From positions 1-36,076 of the forward strand of contig JAAYNX010000240.1 of assembly GCA_012520615.1 (NCBI GenBank): 36,076 nt of DNA, given 5' to 3'. Source of the stretch: Clostridiaceae bacterium (GTDB taxonomy: Bacteria > Bacillota > Clostridia > DSM-8532). Below, one piece after another: positions 23,990 to 32,265 of the stretch. The notes below the pieces were generated by a model. It was not told the origin of the DNA and made no database searches. It was given only the letters and a program-made list of their open reading frames with translations. The translations under genes and the position numbers were made by a program. Position 1 is the stretch's first letter. Every line of letters starts with the position of its first letter.

Positions 23990-24019
23990 AAATATAGCGA
24001 ACAGATAAATCCGTTCGCC
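23990..24019 (-). terminator. Probable terminator after hisE
   Basis: On the minus strand an inverted repeat GCGAAC/GTTCGC (23997-24018), extendable inward by GGA/TCT-type pairs, is followed by a T-rich stretch (TATATTTATTT). It lies about 35 bases after the hisE stop. The rest of 23807-24053 shows only the kinase promoter. Confidence 0.45.
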
Positions 24020-24053
24020 ATATATATGATATCATTTTTATAGTTTCAAATAT

Positions 24054-24341
24054 TTATCTTCTTTTTTTAAGCTCTTCCATTACCTCATCCCAAGTAAGCC
24101 CTTGGTTTACCATAAGTACTGTAAGATGGTATAACAAATCAGCAATTTCATAGCGAATTTCATCGGGGGCATTGTTCTTGGCCGCAATTATTACCTCTGC
24201 AGACTCCTCCCCAACTTTTTTACAGATTTTATCTATACCTTTATCAAAAAGATAATTTGTATAGGACCCCTCCTTTGGGTTGGCCTTTCTGCCGGTAACA
24301 ACATTAAAGATTTCATCTAAAATATTAAATTTCTCACTCAT
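24054..24341 (-). CDS. hisE: Phosphoribosyl-ATP pyrophosphatase
   Basis: This enzyme carries out the second step of histidine biosynthesis, hydrolysing phosphoribosyl-ATP to phosphoribosyl-AMP. The 95-residue MazG-like helical protein shows KVGEESAEVIIAAKN and YEIADLLYHLTVLMV, the two acidic metal-binding helices of HisE. The open frame reaches a TTG at 24371, but AAAGGA sits in front of the ATG at 24341 and that start fits family length. It follows hisI after 122 bases. Confidence 0.92.
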   Translation of the reverse strand: MSEKFNILDEIFNVVTGRKANPKEGSYTNYLFDKGIDKICKKVGEESAEVIIAAKNNAPDEIRYEIADLLYHLTVLMVNQGLTWDEVMEELKKRR

Positions 24342-24463
24342 AATAGATTCCTTTCTATTTAATAAGGGCAAAGCCCCATTTATTCAAGGTTTTATTAAAG
24401 ATACCCTGCTAAAAAAACAAATGCATCCAACTGGTGCTTTTATACTAGTATAGCCTTTACTTT

Positions 24464-24796
24464 TTATAAATCAAGATTCCTAAAAAAGCATGTCCGGTTA
24501 CCCGTATGACAAGCGGCTCCCTCCTGAATTACCTTGGCTAAAAGTGTATCCCCGTCACAGTCTATCGAAATTGAAACCAGGTTTTGAAAATGTCCGGAAG
24601 TATCCCCTTTCTGCCAAAGTTCCTGCCGGCTTCTACTAAAATAGACCATCCTTTTTCTTTCAAGGGTAAGTTTCAAAGCATCCTCATTCATCCATGCCAG
24701 CATCAGTACCTCACCCGTTTGATTATCTTGAGTTATAACTGGCACCAAGCCTTTTTCATTATATTTAACGGCCTTTATAAAGGATTCATTGTCCAT
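24464..24796 (-). CDS. hisI: Phosphoribosyl-AMP cyclohydrolase
   Basis: This enzyme carries out the third step of histidine biosynthesis. Motifs are [14 protein letters not shown], the [17 protein letters not shown] substrate loop, [11 protein letters not shown] for Mg and [12 protein letters not shown] for Zn. At 110 residues this is the stand-alone form. The start ATG at 24796 follows AAGGAG; the longer frame to 24835 would place the ribosome binding site inside the gene. hisI and hisE form a pair here, without the rest of the his operon. Confidence 0.93.
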   Translation of the reverse strand: MDNESFIKAVKYNEKGLVPVITQDNQTGEVLMLAWMNEDALKLTLERKRMVYFSRSRQELWQKGDTSGHFQNLVSISIDCDGDTLLAKVIQEGAACHTGNRTCFFRNLDL

Positions 24797-24867
24797 TTTT
24801 TTCTCCTTTCTTTCAATTCTAATCAGGCTCTCCACATTAGTATACTTAAACCTTATAACTTTTTACC

Positions 24868-24896
24868 ATTATAACACTATATATTATTTGTTTTAA
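24868..24896 (-). promoter_or_regulatory. Promoter for hisI-hisE
   Basis: On the minus strand, TTAAAA (24891-24896), 17 bases, then a perfect TATAAT (24868-24873), about 70 bases before the hisI start. It overlaps the divergent promoter region of the metallophosphoesterase gene. Confidence 0.5.
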
Positions 24897-24906
24897 GCTT
24901 TTTATC

Positions 24907-24935
24907 TTGTGATTGTCTTGTCAAAAGCTTATAAT
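24907..24935 (+). promoter_or_regulatory. Promoter for the metallophosphoesterase gene
   Basis: TTGTGA (24907-24912), 17-base spacer, perfect TATAAT (24930-24935), about 55 bases before the ATG. It stands back to back with the hisI promoter. Confidence 0.6.
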
Positions 24936-24991
24936 AACAGTATCCCATTAGCATCACAGCTTTTATATAAAACTATTTGGAGCAATAAATA

Positions 24992-25603
24992 ATGCGTATC
25001 TTGCTTGTGTCCGACACAGAAAGCGAATATATCTGGGATCATTTTGATGCAGAGCGTTTTGAGGATATAGACCTTATAATCTCCTGTGGGGATTTAAAAA
25101 GTGACTATCTTTCTTTTCTAGCCACAATGATTAAAGCTCCTGTTTTCTATATACACGGTAATCATGATACGGAATACATAAATAATCCTCCCGGTGGTTG
25201 CGACAGCATTGAGGATAAGCTTGTTGTATTTGGAGGACTTCGTTTTTTGGGATTAGGCGGATGTAGACAGTATAACTATCATCCTCACTATTCGGTACCC
25301 CCTTTTCAATATACCGATAAGCAAATGGCTAAAAGAATTCAAAAGCTAAGATACCAACTTTTTAAACACAAAGGCTTTGACATTCTTGTTACCCATGCAC
25401 CGGCATTCGGTATCTGTGATGGCAATGATGCCTGTCACACCGGATTCAAGGCATTCTTGCCGCTACTGGAAAAGTATAAACCCCGTTATATGTTTCATGG
25501 CCATATGCATCTTAATTTCGGGAAGGCCTCTCGTATGGTAGAATTTAACGGTACAAAAGTTATTGATGCAAACTCTTATTATATTTTGGATATACCAGAA
25601 TAG
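24992..25603 (+). CDS. Calcineurin-like metallophosphoesterase
   Basis: This 203-residue binuclear metal hydrolase of the calcineurin-like superfamily has motifs II-V: CGDLKSDY, GNHD, THAP and GHMH. The first motif reads SDTES (Asp8, Glu10) instead of the usual D-x-H, so the first metal ligand is altered or supplied by glutamate. The substrate may be a phosphodiester or a nucleotide; it cannot be read from sequence. GGAG lies 9 bases before the ATG. It is a single-gene unit, divergent from hisI and convergent with the ParB-like/BMP gene. Confidence 0.8.
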   Translation: MRILLVSDTESEYIWDHFDAERFEDIDLIISCGDLKSDYLSFLATMIKAPVFYIHGNHDTEYINNPPGGCDSIEDKLVVFGGLRFLGLGGCRQYNYHPHYSVPPFQYTDKQMAKRIQKLRYQLFKHKGFDILVTHAPAFGICDGNDACHTGFKAFLPLLEKYKPRYMFHGHMHLNFGKASRMVEFNGTKVIDANSYYILDIPE

Positions 25604-25674
25604 TTCTTGTTTCTAGCAAGGGCTTTGCTTTTCATATAACAAGAATAAAGATTTCCCTCATCTGTGTAGTTATG

Positions 25675-27630
25675 TCATACAATCTTTCCGGTAGATAAAT
25701 CGCTTATAGAACGATACTGCTCCATATCAGGGATTTCGCCCACAATACCCTCAATAAGCCAATCCATTGAAAGAATATGTTCTCTTTGCAGCTCTTCTCC
25801 GTTTTCCACAACAAGAACCCCATTATTATCGTAAATCGGCCCGGTAAAAACCTTATAGCTTTGCGATATAAGTGACGTTTTGAAAAAATCCACCATTTTC
25901 CCGGTAGCCGCAGGCACACGGCTTTTTGCGTAGAAGAAGTCCAGCAATCCGGAGTCTAAACCCCACCAATAATTTCTGACCCTTCCCGAGACTGCGTTAT
26001 CCAACCCCAAACGAGTCCCTCCGGCCAGTACACTTCGTATATACTTTTCATAAAAAATGCCCCAGTTCCATATGGGAACAGCTAAATATTTATCGGGCAA
26101 ATACTGACCCTCATTGTTACGCTTTAAAGTGTATACTCCGAACTCTTTTGCAAATGTATGGTTTATCAAGGTGTTATGATGTGATATGATATCTACTCCT
26201 ATGGAAGCCAGTTCTTGGGTTATGTGGTCAGTTCCGATAATTTTCTTTTGGCCAATAGTCCATTTAATATAAACCTGCGCTCTGGGATTAACCATACGGG
26301 CACCCAGAGTAAATGCATTGAGGCCGCTTATAATATCTGTTGCAGGGTATGGTGCGATATATCCGATTTTCCCCGATTCACTCATTGTACCGGCAATTAT
26401 GCCGCTTAAAAATCGTGGTTCATGAATCCTGCCGAAGTATGTATTCACATGCTTAAAAGAGTGTAGGCAGGAACAATTTAAGAAGTTGCACTCCGGGTTA
26501 TCCATTGCTGCTTTAAGCGTGGGATTAATAAGGGCTGGCGTGGTTGTGAAAATAATATTGCATCCCTCATCTACCAATTCTTGAAGGGCAGGCACCGCAT
26601 CATTGCCTTCAGGTAAATTAAATTTCGAAACCGTGGTTACGCTATCTTTTAAGGTTTGTTTAAGATGTGCCCGGCCTAATTCGTGAGAATATGTCCAACT
26701 GGAAGTTCTGCTGTCGGTAGAATGAGCAAAGCCCACCTTCAGCTTATCATTATGGACAAGGTTCACGATTAATCCCATAAGACTCTTTTCTGTTTTCAGT
26801 TGGGGACTTTGCTGTATATCTACGGTTTCGGGCCCAGAATAATACTTTAACTCAGAAAGCAGACGCCAAATTCTGTCCTTAAACTCTTCCTCAGTATATT
26901 CTTGGTCTAGGCCATGAAGTTTCAGATAATCTAAAAAAGCATCCCCGGTAGTAATGGTAAGCTTATCGCCCCCTAATTGATAGAAAGCGTTCCTGAAATT
27001 ATTATAAAACGCACTAACAAAATATTTAAATCTGCCGGATTCATCAATAAAAATATTGTTTGGCCTAAAGTCCTTAATAATCTCCCAAAGCTCAGAAAAG
27101 CTCTTTTCATTAGTCATCCAAATCTCATTAATTCCGGTCTTTTTGTAAAAATCCATAAATTCATAGTATATTCTAATATCTTTATCATTCGCATCATACT
27201 TAGGGATAAGGCGTGTGACATCGGCATAATATGAATAGACATCCATGTATTTTAGTACGCTTATTCTTTTATTTCCCTCGATAATATAGAACCAGTTAAG
27301 ATATTCATACGCTTTAACTGGATCTCTCAGACCTTCATCATTCTGGATATCGCACACGTTCTGCCACTTTTTTGCCATTTCTGAATCGGCTTCCATAATA
27401 GGCATGTAATTTTGTGCAAAAGAAATGCTTCTGAGATAGGAATATGTACCCTTTACTTTCCTCAAGGGTATCTCCACTATTCCTAAATCAACTTCGGAAA
27501 TAATGTCTATATTCTTTAGCAAACCGTCGAGAAAAGGTAAATAGCCGTTTCTTCCCTGTGAAATATTTTGTGAATATTCTTTAAGCCCCAGTTTCCTGGC
27601 ATTAGAATAATCCGTCATATCTGATGGCAT
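25675..27630 (-). CDS. ParB-like N-terminal domain fused to BMP-family ligand-binding domain, no signal peptide
   Basis: This 651-residue protein is probably cytoplasmic. The first 150 residues look like a ParB/sulfiredoxin-type domain: SEVDLGIVEIPLRKVKGT is followed by YEYLNWFYIIEGNKRISVLK (about 109-128), equivalent to the ParB box with its Gly and Arg. A helical middle section leads to a BMP/Med-type periplasmic-binding fold (from LKVGFAHSTDSRTSSWTY near residue 300), which in lipoprotein relatives binds purine nucleosides. There is no signal peptide or lipobox and no ABC importer nearby. GAGGTG precedes the ATG at 27630, four bases after the DUF402 stop. The likely role is intracellular nucleoside or nucleotide sensing; a catalytic or DNA-binding activity is not shown. 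Confidence 0.7.
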   Translation of the reverse strand: MPSDMTDYSNARKLGLKEYSQNISQGRNGYLPFLDGLLKNIDIISEVDLGIVEIPLRKVKGTYSYLRSISFAQNYMPIMEADSEMAKKWQNVCDIQNDEGLRDPVKAYEYLNWFYIIEGNKRISVLKYMDVYSYYADVTRLIPKYDANDKDIRIYYEFMDFYKKTGINEIWMTNEKSFSELWEIIKDFRPNNIFIDESGRFKYFVSAFYNNFRNAFYQLGGDKLTITTGDAFLDYLKLHGLDQEYTEEEFKDRIWRLLSELKYYSGPETVDIQQSPQLKTEKSLMGLIVNLVHNDKLKVGFAHSTDSRTSSWTYSHELGRAHLKQTLKDSVTTVSKFNLPEGNDAVPALQELVDEGCNIIFTTTPALINPTLKAAMDNPECNFLNCSCLHSFKHVNTYFGRIHEPRFLSGIIAGTMSESGKIGYIAPYPATDIISGLNAFTLGARMVNPRAQVYIKWTIGQKKIIGTDHITQELASIGVDIISHHNTLINHTFAKEFGVYTLKRNNEGQYLPDKYLAVPIWNWGIFYEKYIRSVLAGGTRLGLDNAVSGRVRNYWWGLDSGLLDFFYAKSRVPAATGKMVDFFKTSLISQSYKVFTGPIYDNNGVLVVENGEELQREHILSMDWLIEGIVGEIPDMEQYRSISDLSTGKIV

Positions 27631-27634
27631 ACTT

Positions 27635-28120
27635 TTACACCTCAATACCTGTATTACTAAAAATTATTTTTCTCATGTGTTCAGGAACATCGCTGGTGTA
27701 AATCAACTCCAAAAGGCTATTACTCTGTTTAAGTGACTTAATTAATTGTTCATTAGTGATAAGATTTTCCTCGAAGGCAATTGCCAGTTCATCCAAATCA
27801 ATTATTTCAACCCGGCCGTTGGGCATTATTTTTATGTCTGTCAGCAAATCATATAAGTAATATGTATCCGCTTCCTTATCAAAACATACATCTACAATAT
27901 CACAATACCAATACATTATTTCATTATCTTGCCCAAAGAAAGCGCTAATTTTCCAGCCATGCTCTAAAAAAACGCATGAAATGCCGCTTTGAATATCATT
28001 TCTCGGTTTGATGGGATCCCATTGGGTTATAAGATATTTACTATCGCGATATAATAGTTTATCTGAGGACAAATCAATAGTTTCAGAAGGAATATATCTG
28101 ATCCGGTATATTCTTGCCAT
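27635..28120 (-). CDS. DUF402 protein (FomD/Ntdp-like nucleotide hydrolase family)
   Basis: This 161-residue protein fits DUF402. Characteristic pieces are GWKISAFFG, a MYWYCDIVDVCFD strand with the conserved Tyr-Cys-Asp, YYLYDLLTDIKIMPNG and the acidic IIDLDELAIAFEENLIT. Family members such as Ntdp and FomD hydrolyse nucleoside di- or triphosphates or nucleotide-linked phosphonates using metal ions held by Asp residues. The ATG at 28120 follows GAGGTGG; the upstream in-frame GTG lies in that site. It is the first gene of a pair with the ParB-like/BMP protein, which suggests a shared nucleotide ligand. Confidence 0.7.
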   Translation of the reverse strand: MARIYRIRYIPSETIDLSSDKLLYRDSKYLITQWDPIKPRNDIQSGISCVFLEHGWKISAFFGQDNEIMYWYCDIVDVCFDKEADTYYLYDLLTDIKIMPNGRVEIIDLDELAIAFEENLITNEQLIKSLKQSNSLLELIYTSDVPEHMRKIIFSNTGIEV

Positions 28121-28190
28121 TTCTGCCACCTCGATAACCTTTTTAATAATTATACAATAATAATCAGCAATTACAATACAACAATTAACA

Positions 28191-28220
28191 TTCGGTCATA
28201 GTTGGGTAATATGTTATACT
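28191..28220 (+). promoter_or_regulatory. Possible promoter for the cysteine-rich gene
   Basis: TTCGGT (28191-28196), 18 bases, TATACT (28215-28220). It overlaps the 5' part of the longest frame, which supports the internal start at 28259. Confidence 0.4.
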
Positions 28221-28258
28221 TTATAAGACGATTTTGTACAAGGGTGGTAATTCAGCAA

Positions 28259-28621
28259 ATGATAACTATACCCCGTAGTGTAATAGAAAAATTAAATTAT
28301 TCTGCGATTATAGAACCGGAAAAAAAATCATGTAAAAACTGTATGAAAGCTAAGCGCTTAGGTCTTACCAACGACATGCTTTGCCGGGAGAAGGGTATAG
28401 TTTCTGACGACTACTGCTGCTCTTCACATCGCTTTTTTATCATGGACGATATTAAAAAATTAGATTTTTATCGCTGCTGTGATTGCGAATTCTTCACTTT
28501 TCACCCCAATGAACATATTAACACTTATGGTGTATGCGAAATGTTTTCGGTCAGGAAATGTGACGGAAGCTTAAGAAAGGCTTGCTCTAAATTCATCAGG
28601 CGCAAGGAGCATATAGCATAA
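28259..28621 (+). CDS. Cysteine-rich two-module protein, probably zinc-binding
   Basis: This 120-residue protein has 11 cysteines. The first module has CKNC at 25-28, C42 in LCREKGIVS and a CC pair at 53-54, resembling small clostridial proteins with the pattern CxxC...CxxxGxVS...C. The second has CCDC at 73-76, C93, C101 and C109 in ACSKF. Each may hold one zinc ion or iron-sulfur centre. The longest frame starts at a TTG at 28202, but the promoter overlaps it, and AGGGTGG upstream of the ATG at 28259 makes that the likelier start. It is monocistronic, convergent with rpoC. No function is known. Confidence 0.6.
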   Translation: MITIPRSVIEKLNYSAIIEPEKKSCKNCMKAKRLGLTNDMLCREKGIVSDDYCCSSHRFFIMDDIKKLDFYRCCDCEFFTFHPNEHINTYGVCEMFSVRKCDGSLRKACSKFIRRKEHIA

Positions 28622-28644
28622 CCGGTATGCCAGTCATACAAATT

Positions 28645-28677
28645 AAGGCTGCTTCTCATAAAGAGGAGCAGCCTTTT
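28645..28677. terminator. Shared hairpin terminator between the cysteine-rich gene and rpoC
   Basis: A 13-bp stem (AAGGCTGCTTCTC with GAGGAGCAGCCTT, one G-U pair) has loop ATAAA. On the plus strand it runs into TTTT and an AT-rich tail; on the minus strand the tail is weaker. It lies just after both stop codons. Confidence 0.8.
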
Positions 28678-28694
28678 AAATTAAGTTCTATATA

Positions 28695-31600
28695 CTATTC
28701 TTGGTAAGCAGGGACATTTTCATTCTCATCTATATCTATTTCAATATCCCTATATTTTGAAAGCCCTGTTCCTGCCGGAATAAGCTTACCGATAATGATA
28801 TTCTCCTTCAGACCTATCAATGGATCAATCTTACCCTTTATTGCAGCTTCTGTGAGAACTCTGGTGGTCTCCTGGAAGGATGCAGCCGATAAGAATGATT
28901 CGGTAGCAAGAGACGCCTTGGTTATACCTAAAAGAGTACGCTTGCCTGTTGCTGGTCTTAAGCCCTGTTCTTCGGCCAGTTTGTTCTTCTCTTCGAATTC
29001 AAACATATCTACCAAGCTTCCCGGGAGCATATCTGTATCACCGTAATCATCTATTTTTACCTTACGAAGCATTTGACGGACTATAACCTCAATATGCTTA
29101 TCATTAATATCAACACCCTGAAGTCTGTATACCTTCTGAACCTCCTGCAACAGATATTTCTGTACAGCCTGAACCCCTTTAATCTTCAAAATATCATGGG
29201 GATTGACTGATCCTTCGGTAAGTTCGTCACCTGCTTCAATTTCTTCCCCTTCGGTAACCTTAATTGAGGATCCATAGGGTATCGGGTAAGTTTTCGATTC
29301 ACCCTTTTCATCATTGATGACCTCGATATTCCTTGTCTTCTTTGTATCGATAATATGAACCCTACCGGCTATCTCGGATACTATTGCTAAGCCCTTAGGC
29401 TTACGTGCCTCGAAAAGCTCCTCAACACGTGGAAGACCCTGTGTAATGTCATCACCGGCAACACCGCCTGTATGGAAGGTACGCATGGTAAGCTGAGTTC
29501 CCGGCTCACCAATAGACTGAGCAGCGATAAATCCAACCGCTTCGCCTGCGTTACAATCCTCTCCGTTGGCTAGGTTAATACCGTAACATTTGTCACATAC
29601 ACCTACTTTGGAGCGGCAGGTTAATACCGAACGTATCTTAACTTTCTTAAATCCTGCATTCTGTACCTTCTCCGCAAGATCTTCGGTAATACGTTGATTT
29701 GCCTGTACTATAACCTCTCCGGTTTTCGGATCTACTATATCTTCGGGAGAGTAACGGCCAGTTAAGCGTTCTGCCAAGTCTTCTATGGTTTTTCCACTGA
29801 TTACTATAGGCGATATTTCTATACCCTCGCTAGTACCACAGTCATCTTCCCGTATAATAACCTCCTGAGATACGTCAACCAAACGCCTTGTCAGATATCC
29901 AGAGTCGGCCGTACGAAGAGCTGTATCTGCAAGACCCTTTCTGGCTCCGTGGGTTGAAATAAAGTATTCCAAAACGTTAAGACCTTCACGGAAGTTGGAT
30001 CTGATTGGAATTTCGATTGTTTCACCCGATGTGTCCACCATCAGTCCGCGCATACCGCCCAATTGTCTTATCTGGTTAATATTACCGCGGGCACCTGATT
30101 GAGACATCATATAAACAGGATTAAAGCGATCCAACGAGGCAATCAAAGCATTCTTAATATCTTCGGTTGTTTTGTTCCAAGCTGAGATAATGGCATTCTT
30201 TCGCTCTTCCCTATTATACAGACCATTCTTATAGTGTCTTTCAATTTCGTCAACTTTTTTATCAGTTTCATCTAAATATTTCTGTTTAACCTCAGGTATA
30301 GTCATATCGGTAATACCAATGGTTACAGCAGCCTTTGTTGAGTATTTAAATCCTAATGCCTTGATTCCATCAAGAACAACGGCTGTCTTATTGGTGCCGT
30401 TAATACGGATACAACGCTCAATAATCTTACCCAGTTCTTTCTTGCCGATTAAGAAATCTATCTCAAAATCAAACATCGTTTCGGGGTCTGTTCTGTCAAC
30501 ATATCCTAGATTCTGAGGTATTACGGAGTTAAAGATAATCTTACCCACAGTAGTTTTAACAAGCTTGTGTTTCTGAACACCGTCAACTTCCTTGGTTACC
30601 CTAACCTTAATTATTGCATTCAGGCTCACGCTATTTGTCTGATAAGCCATAACAGCTTCTTCCGGGCTGCTGAAAATCTTACCTTCTCCAATAACGCCAT
30701 TGGTGACATTTCCGTCCTTATCATATTCGGCTTCTTTTTCAATAGTCAGGTAGTAGCTACCTAAAACCATATCCTGGGTAGGTACGGTAACAGGCTTACC
30801 ATCCTGGGGTTTCAACAGGTTGTTTGCTGAAAGCATCAAAATGCGAGCTTCAGCCTGAGCTTCAGCTGACAGAGGTACGTGAACAGCCATCTGGTCTCCG
30901 TCAAAGTCAGCATTGTATGCAGTACAAACCAGAGGATGGAGTTTAATGGCACGGCCCTCTACCAATACAGGTTCAAAGGCCTGAATGCCAAGTCTGTGCA
31001 ATGTAGGAGCACGGTTTAAAAGAACGGGATGTCCTTTTATAACTTCTTCCAAAACGTCCCACACATCAGGCTTTACACGTTCAACCATACGCTTGGCACT
31101 CTTAATATTATGGGCAAGCCCTCCTTCAACAAGTTTCTTCATAACAAAGGGCTTGAATAACTCTAGTGCCATCTCTTTTGGAAGTCCGCATTGGTATATT
31201 TTAAGCTCCGGACCCACAACTATAACTGAACGGCCGGAATAGTCAACACGCTTACCTAAAAGATTCTGGCGGAAACGGCCTTGCTTACCCTTTAACATAT
31301 CAGAAAGGGATTTTAGCGGACGGTTGCCGGGTCCTGTAACGGGACGACCACGGCGTCCATTATCAATAAGAGCGTCAACAGCTTCCTGAAGCATACGCTT
31401 TTCATTTCTTACTATAATTTCAGGAGCGCCTAAATCCAATAACCTCTTAAGACGGTTATTGCGGTTTATAACTCTTCTATAAAGATCGTTTAAGTCAGAT
31501 GTTGCAAAACGACCGCCATCAAGCTGAACCATAGGACGAAGTTCAGGTGGGATAACGGGAACAACATCCAGAATCATCCACTCAGGTTTATTACCTGATT

Positions 31601-32252
31601 CACGGAATGCTTCAACAACCTCCAGACGTTTAATGGCACGAATTTTCTTCTGACCACTAGCGGTCTCAACTTCTTCTCTTAGCTCTTTAGATTGAGATTC
31701 AAGGTCCATAGAAGCAAGAAGCTCTTTCACAGCCTCAGCACCCATACCAGCCCGGAAATTGTTTCCGAACTTGTCAATGCTTTCGCGATATTCTTTTTCG
31801 TTCAGCACCTGTTTCTGGGAAAGAGGGGTGCTTCCCGGGTCTATAACTACATAGGATGCAAAGTAAAGCACTTTTTCCAAAGCTCTAGGGGACATATCTA
31901 ACAATAGCCCCATACGGCTTGGTATACCTTTAAAATACCAGATGTGTGAAACAGGAGCAGCTAGTTCAATATGACCCATCCGCTCTCTACGTACCTTTGA
32001 ACGGGTAACTTCAACTCCGCATCTGTCGCAGATTATCCCCTTGTATCTAATACGCTTATACTTACCACAATGGCATTCCCAGTCCCTAGTAGGACCAAAA
32101 ATCCTTTCGCAGAACAAGCCGTCACGTTCGGGCTTTAAAGTCCTGTAGTTTATGGTTTCAGGCTTTTTAACCTCTCCTCTTGACCATTCACGGATCTTTT
32201 CCGGGGAGGCAAGACCTATTTTTATAGCATCAAAATTGTTCAATTCAAACAT
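28695..32252 (-). CDS. rpoC: DNA-directed RNA polymerase subunit beta'
   Basis: This is the catalytic large subunit of RNA polymerase, 1185 residues, complete. The N-terminal zinc site is intact (C60, C62, C75, C78), the Mg-binding NADFDGD sits at 447-453, and the second zinc cluster [11 protein letters not shown] is present in the C-terminal half. It begins 13 bases after rpoB; AGGAGGTG overlaps the rpoB stop, so translation is coupled. Downstream comes a terminator and a convergent gene, not the ribosomal protein genes that often follow. Confidence 0.97.
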   Translation of the reverse strand: MFELNNFDAIKIGLASPEKIREWSRGEVKKPETINYRTLKPERDGLFCERIFGPTRDWECHCGKYKRIRYKGIICDRCGVEVTRSKVRRERMGHIELAAPVSHIWYFKGIPSRMGLLLDMSPRALEKVLYFASYVVIDPGSTPLSQKQVLNEKEYRESIDKFGNNFRAGMGAEAVKELLASMDLESQSKELREEVETASGQKKIRAIKRLEVVEAFRESGNKPEWMILDVVPVIPPELRPMVQLDGGRFATSDLNDLYRRVINRNNRLKRLLDLGAPEIIVRNEKRMLQEAVDALIDNGRRGRPVTGPGNRPLKSLSDMLKGKQGRFRQNLLGKRVDYSGRSVIVVGPELKIYQCGLPKEMALELFKPFVMKKLVEGGLAHNIKSAKRMVERVKPDVWDVLEEVIKGHPVLLNRAPTLHRLGIQAFEPVLVEGRAIKLHPLVCTAYNADFDGDQMAVHVPLSAEAQAEARILMLSANNLLKPQDGKPVTVPTQDMVLGSYYLTIEKEAEYDKDGNVTNGVIGEGKIFSSPEEAVMAYQTNSVSLNAIIKVRVTKEVDGVQKHKLVKTTVGKIIFNSVIPQNLGYVDRTDPETMFDFEIDFLIGKKELGKIIERCIRINGTNKTAVVLDGIKALGFKYSTKAAVTIGITDMTIPEVKQKYLDETDKKVDEIERHYKNGLYNREERKNAIISAWNKTTEDIKNALIASLDRFNPVYMMSQSGARGNINQIRQLGGMRGLMVDTSGETIEIPIRSNFREGLNVLEYFISTHGARKGLADTALRTADSGYLTRRLVDVSQEVIIREDDCGTSEGIEISPIVISGKTIEDLAERLTGRYSPEDIVDPKTGEVIVQANQRITEDLAEKVQNAGFKKVKIRSVLTCRSKVGVCDKCYGINLANGEDCNAGEAVGFIAAQSIGEPGTQLTMRTFHTGGVAGDDITQGLPRVEELFEARKPKGLAIVSEIAGRVHIIDTKKTRNIEVINDEKGESKTYPIPYGSSIKVTEGEEIEAGDELTEGSVNPHDILKIKGVQAVQKYLLQEVQKVYRLQGVDINDKHIEVIVRQMLRKVKIDDYGDTDMLPGSLVDMFEFEEKNKLAEEQGLRPATGKRTLLGITKASLATESFLSAASFQETTRVLTEAAIKGKIDPLIGLKENIIIGKLIPAGTGLSKYRDIEIDIDENENVPAYQE

Positions 32253-32265
32253 CGCCTGTCACCTC

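Noticed and set aside
23910-24000. Minus-strand frame of about 32 codons starting ATGGGTATG in the hisE-kinase gap
   Set aside because: It has no ribosome binding site, no recognisable composition and lies just behind the hisE terminator; the kinase promoter follows it.
25604-25674. TTCTTGTT/AACAAGAA inverted repeat between convergent genes
   Set aside because: A 26-base loop and no proper T tail; it may help termination but is not convincing.
28202-28258. N-terminal extension of the cysteine-rich protein from a TTG at 28202
   Set aside because: A -10 element overlaps it and a better start with a purine-rich site lies at 28259.
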